This document shows positions 31,278-34,045 of a stretch of DNA of 34,045 nt, one piece after another (the stretch's first letter is position 1; the number at the start of each line of letters is the position of its first letter). The stretch is from an uncultured Muribaculaceae bacterium. GTDB taxonomy: Bacteria > Bacteroidota > Bacteroidia > Bacteroidales > Muribaculaceae. Location: NCBI GenBank assembly GCA_910584735.1, contig CAJUBM010000011.1, positions 1 to 34,045 of the forward strand. The letters are read 5' to 3'. Position numbers and translations under genes: made by a program. The notes beneath the pieces were generated by a model. It made no database searches, was not told the DNA's origin, and saw only the letters and a program-made list of their open reading frames with translations.

Positions 31278-32075
31278 ATGGCCATGATTTCCCCGTTAGC
31301 ACACATAGACCCGTCGGCAAAGATTGCCGACAATGTGAAGATTCATCCCTTCGCATTTATTGACAAAGACGTTGAGATTGCATCGGGATGCGAGATTTTC
31401 CCGTATGCATCCATCATGCGCGGAACCCGCATGGGCAGCAATTGCCGCGTGTTCCAGGGCGCCATAGTAGGTGCCGAACCTCAGGACTTCCGTTGGAAGG
31501 GCGGCTTCACATACTGCCATATAGGCAATAATGTCACGATTCGCGAGCATGTGATAATAAACCGTGGAATACACCCCGATACGGAAGGGACTGTAATCGG
31601 CGACGACTGCTTCATCTTCGCGAAATCCCACATAGGCCACGATACCAAGGTGGCCGGACACTGCGTACTCGGCAACGGCGTTACAGTGGCCGGGGACTGC
31701 GATATCGACCAGTGCGTGATTCTGTCGTCCAATGCCATTGTGCATGAGAAATCGCGCATCGGCAAGTGGACGCTCGTAAAGGGCGGATGCCGTATCAGCG
31801 GCAACGTGCCGCCATACATAATCCTGGCCCATAACCCTGCGGCTTACTTCGGGGTTAACGCCATTGTTATGTCGAAACACGGTTTCTCTCCTGACGACAT
31901 TGACGTTATCGCCAAAGCCTACCGCAATATCTACCAGTCGGGAATATCGGTTTTCAACGCGTTGAAGCGCATAGAGGCCGATATAGCCCCCTGCGAGATA
32001 CGTTCTGAGATTACCGATTTTATCCGTGGCAATAACCTCCGCATAGTCGCTCTCCCTATCGATATGCTCGACTAA
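31278..32075 (+). CDS. LpxA-like UDP-GlcNAc acyltransferase (possible paralog)
   Basis: The 265-residue left-handed beta-helix protein has hexapeptide repeats from residue 6 to about 180 and a C-terminal helical domain. PQDFRWKGG, TIREHVIINRG and SHIGHDTKVAGH (catalytic His121, equivalent to E. coli His125) place it in the LpxA family, which adds a 3-hydroxyacyl chain to UDP-GlcNAc in the first step of lipid A synthesis. The usual NxVGLKRRGFS segment reads NAIVMSKHGFS, so the paired arginines that help bind substrate are changed. In Bacteroidales the housekeeping lpxA usually sits with lpxD and lpxC-fabZ; here it stands alone after an efflux operon, so a second copy with altered specificity is plausible. 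A start at 31284 is equally possible. Confidence 0.85.
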   Translation: MAMISPLAHIDPSAKIADNVKIHPFAFIDKDVEIASGCEIFPYASIMRGTRMGSNCRVFQGAIVGAEPQDFRWKGGFTYCHIGNNVTIREHVIINRGIHPDTEGTVIGDDCFIFAKSHIGHDTKVAGHCVLGNGVTVAGDCDIDQCVILSSNAIVHEKSRIGKWTLVKGGCRISGNVPPYIILAHNPAAYFGVNAIVMSKHGFSPDDIDVIAKAYRNIYQSGISVFNALKRIEADIAPCEIRSEITDFIRGNNLRIVALPIDMLD

Positions 32076-32182
32076 GGAGAGCTATTATCGGCAGGGAGGC
32101 TATACGCTATGGTCTGGTCCTGATTTTAGGATTATTCCGAACCATTCTGACAGTACCCTATCCATCCGGGTAAAAAATAAAG

Positions 32183-32220
32183 AGGCTGTCTAACAACCAA
32201 GGTTAGGCAGTCTCTTTTTT
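32183..32220. terminator. Hairpin at the left IS end, transposase-side terminator
   Basis: AGAGGCTGTCTAAC (32183-32196) pairs with GTTAGGCAGTCTCT (32204-32217) with two G-T wobbles. On the plus strand a short T run follows; on the minus strand CTTTATTTTTT follows. It can stop both the transposase message and incoming transcripts from the LpxA-like gene. Confidence 0.75.
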
Positions 32221-32239
32221 AGTGTCAAAAAGCGAATAA

Positions 32240-33877
32240 TCAAGCGGCCTTTATTTTCCAGGGGACATATTTCATGCAATAGGCGGATAAGCCGCCTGAA
32301 TAAAGCATATGTGCGTTTTGAGGAGACAAAAATATGAGTGAAACAGAGGATTTCGCCCGAGCCAGGGCAAGTTTCCTCAGATTATGGGCGAGTGCTTTCA
32401 GACCGAACTCGATTTTCGCTCCGGTCATCCCCCTCAGACGCAGCCGTCTGAACCTGCCGCATTCCTTGATCTGGCCGAACACTGCCTCGGGTTCGATCGG
32501 GCGCTTGCTCCTGTGCTTGAGTCCTTGCTCGCTTGTGAGAAGTTCTCTTGCCCTGGCTTTATAATCTTCAAGCGCATGGTTCACCTCTATCTGGCGGTCT
32601 CGCTTTGATTTATGACATTGCCCCCGTAACGGGCATCCCTGGCATCTGCTCGCCCTGTAAATACTGACTGTCTGCTGGTAACCGCTTGCCGTATATCGTT
32701 TTTCCTGACGGATAAATTTCATCTTCTGTCCCATCGGGCAGACATAGAAGTCCTCCTCGGGATTGTAGAAAAGGTTTGACACGCGGAAGGGATTGTCCCG
32801 GTAGCCGCGCCGCTGCTCGACATGGAACATGTTGTGTTTGACGTATGGCGTCATGCAGTTGCGGGACATGTACTCATAGTTCTCCTCAGAGCCGTAACCG
32901 CTGTCGGCGACGATTTCCTCGCTTTGCATGCCATATCTGGTTTTGAACGATTCCAGATAGTCGATCATCGTCAGGGTATCGGCAGGACGCTGATAGATGC
33001 CGAAGTTGGTTATAAACCGGTTTTCAGTGGACATCTGCACATTGTACCCGGGTTTGAGCTGCCCGTTGAGCATGGCGTCCTCTTTCATGCGCATGAACGT
33101 GGCCTCTGGATCGGTCTTGGAGTATGAGTTACGCTTACCCATGGTCTCGAGCTGTTCCCTGTAGCGGTCCATCCTCGGCACGGCGTCCGTCTCTATCTGT
33201 TTTATGGCCTTGCGTTCTTCCCTGCCCAGGTTATCCGCGTCAACCTTTGATTTGATGCGCTCAACCCTTTTGGCGACCTCTTCGGCTGTAAGTTCCTCAG
33301 CTACGGTATTCTCCTGATTCTCAACGGCGTGGCGCTGTTCTATCTGACCGAGCAGCGCCTCGGTCTTGGCCTTGAGCCTGGCATCGTGTTTCTCCACCGA
33401 ACCGCGCCATACAAACGTGTACTTGTTGGCTGCCGATTCTATCTTTGTCCCGTCGATGTACTGCACTTTCAAAGACACAAAGCCTTCTTCATGAAGTAAC
33501 TCCACCACCTGGGTAAACACCGCGTCAAAACCCTCCTTCAACCGTTTGCCGCGATAGTAGTTGATAGTACGGAAGTCGGGACGCCTCATGCCTGCAAGCC
33601 ACATGAAACAGATATCCCTGCGGAGGAGTTCCTCGATACGACGCGAGGAATAGACGTTGTTCAGATAGGCGAATACCAGAACCTTGAGCATCATCCTGGG
33701 ATTGAAGGCGCTGTTGCCTCCGCCCCGGTAGGTTGACAGGATATCACTGATGTCAAGACGGTCTATGACCGCATCGACAACCCGTACGATGTGATTTCCG
33801 GGAACGAGTTCGTCCAGTGACGGCGGAAGAAGCAGATTTTGTTTCCTATTGTCAGATTTTATCGCTAACTTTGCCAT
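32240..33877 (-). CDS. IS1182-family transposase
   Basis: The 545-residue DDE transposase has an N-terminal DUF772-type domain (NLLLPPSLDELVPGNHIVRVVDAVID, GGGNSAFNPRMMLKVLVFAYL) typical of IS1182. In the middle are YIDGTKIESAANKYTFVWRG, with the first catalytic Asp, and EIVADSGYGSEENYEYM, with the second. A zinc-like cysteine group follows (CPMGQKMKF ... CQGCPLRGQC), then EPEAVFGQIKECGRFRRLRLRG with the catalytic Glu. All parts are in one frame with no stop. The ATG at 33877 fits a 32-nt leader from the consensus promoter at 33913-33943. The stop lies 23 nt inside the hairpin at the left end. Confidence 0.95.
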   Translation of the reverse strand: MAKLAIKSDNRKQNLLLPPSLDELVPGNHIVRVVDAVIDRLDISDILSTYRGGGNSAFNPRMMLKVLVFAYLNNVYSSRRIEELLRRDICFMWLAGMRRPDFRTINYYRGKRLKEGFDAVFTQVVELLHEEGFVSLKVQYIDGTKIESAANKYTFVWRGSVEKHDARLKAKTEALLGQIEQRHAVENQENTVAEELTAEEVAKRVERIKSKVDADNLGREERKAIKQIETDAVPRMDRYREQLETMGKRNSYSKTDPEATFMRMKEDAMLNGQLKPGYNVQMSTENRFITNFGIYQRPADTLTMIDYLESFKTRYGMQSEEIVADSGYGSEENYEYMSRNCMTPYVKHNMFHVEQRRGYRDNPFRVSNLFYNPEEDFYVCPMGQKMKFIRQEKRYTASGYQQTVSIYRASRCQGCPLRGQCHKSKRDRQIEVNHALEDYKARARELLTSEQGLKHRSKRPIEPEAVFGQIKECGRFRRLRLRGMTGAKIEFGLKALAHNLRKLALARAKSSVSLIFLSPQNAHMLYSGGLSAYCMKYVPWKIKAA

Positions 33878-33912
33878 GTTATGTCTTGATTATTAGTGAC
33901 TTATTCGCAACC

Positions 33913-33943
33913 CAAATTTACTGAAATTTTATGACATGACAAA
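33913..33943 (-). promoter_or_regulatory. Consensus promoter for the transposase
   Basis: On the minus strand TTTG (33940-33943), 19 nt and TAAATTTG (33913-33920) are a full match to the Bacteroidetes promoter, with a start near 33909. It lies inside the IS, so the element brings its own promoter. Confidence 0.8.
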
Positions 33944-33983
33944 GGCTTTCGCGCTGAATTTCAGCATGAAAGCCTCTTTTTTT
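33943..33983 (+). terminator. Strong hairpin terminator at the right IS end
   Basis: AGGCTTTC (33943-33950) pairs with GAAAGCCT (33968-33975), and inner GCTGAA with TTCAGC, followed by seven T residues (33977-33983). It would stop plus-strand transcripts leaving the IS. The right terminal inverted repeat forms its right arm. Its left arm shares the TTTG of the transposase promoter. Confidence 0.75.
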
Positions 33984-34003
33984 GAATATAAGAATTAGTA
34001 GTG

Positions 34004-34030
34004 GTGCGATAAAAATCTTACCACTGTTAT
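34004..34030. other. Small hairpin near the window end
   Basis: AGTGGT and ACCACT pair, with GAT/ATC continuing inside after a two-base mismatch around an AAAA loop, in the last 60 nt of the window. The rest of 33984-34045 is AT-rich with no gene. It may belong to the 3' region of a gene beyond the window. Confidence 0.3.
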
Positions 34031-34045
34031 TAAAATATTAATATT

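Larger units (their letters stand above)
32181..33979 (-). mobile_element. IS1182-family insertion sequence, apparently intact
   Basis: About 1.8 kb with one full-length transposase on the minus strand. Ends: AAAGAGGCTGTC (32181-32192) and, read on the minus strand, AAAGAGGCTTTC (33968-33979), differing at one of twelve bases. Both ends form terminator-like hairpins. No clear target-site duplication is seen, so the exact borders are uncertain by several bases. It lies 106 nt after the LpxA-like gene, and no interrupted ORF is visible on either side. Confidence 0.8.

Noticed and set aside
1..34045. CRISPR array, tRNA or rRNA genes
   Set aside because: No regularly spaced repeats and no tRNA- or rRNA-like sequences were found on reading both strands; a tRNAscan or CRISPR finder run was not possible.

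Overview
The window looks like chromosomal DNA from a gut member of the order Bacteroidales, most probably a Muribaculaceae (S24-7) relative. This rests on three things. Several gene starts have the Bacteroidetes promoter form TTTG-N19-TAnnTTTG and few have Shine-Dalgarno sites. Many products belong to families largely confined to Bacteroidetes (DUF4292, DUF4836, a DUF6056-like membrane protein, YfhO-type proteins, SusD-free outer-membrane lipoproteins with LSSC lipoboxes). Coding DNA is moderately GC-rich while intergenic DNA is AT-rich. The genus assignment is inference.

Layout. Positions 1-164 hold the right arm of an interspersed palindromic repeat and a hairpin. On the minus strand follow a Bax-inhibitor-1 family membrane protein, argS, and the SRP RNA gene ffs, whose promoter overlaps that of the divergent bioB-cytidylate-kinase-like pair. 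A structured, gene-free gap leads to an AT-rich HigBA-type toxin-antitoxin pair. A minus-strand pair (a GT-C-like multipass protein and a phosphoethanolamine transferase) diverges from a large YfhO-like membrane protein, which is followed by a degenerate methyltransferase-like protein and xerD. Next comes a non-coding block with two consensus promoters, a six-codon ORF and an intrinsic terminator, then the envelope operon dut / TPR protein / DUF4292 lipoprotein / EnvC-like protein and an outer-membrane beta-barrel protein. After a second copy of the palindromic repeat come a manganese catalase and a convergent minus-strand ABC transporter pair plus a DUF4836 lipoprotein. The last gene's upstream region is a large imperfect palindrome. 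The right third is a complete RND tripartite efflux operon (adaptor, permease, outer-membrane factor), an LpxA-like acyltransferase, and an intact IS1182-type insertion sequence.

How the genes fit together. Most of the window concerns the cell envelope: lipid A or glycan modification (phosphoethanolamine transferase, LpxA-like protein, GT-C and YfhO proteins), peptidoglycan remodelling at division (EnvC-like), chromosome dimer resolution (XerD), export (RND pump, ABC transporter) and protein targeting (SRP RNA). Biotin synthesis, dUTP removal and peroxide detoxification are the metabolic parts. The accessory material is the toxin-antitoxin pair, the IS element and at least two classes of palindromic repeat.

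I found no convincing novel defence or multi-gene system. The items most worth a second look are non-coding: the paired-arm repeat at 19704-19977 with a second copy at 1-58, the 183-nt palindrome at 24727-24909 that carries minus-strand promoters, and the promoter/mini-ORF/terminator unit at 13525-13624. Among proteins, the best are the extra transmembrane insert in the RND permease and the altered cluster-ligand position in BioB.
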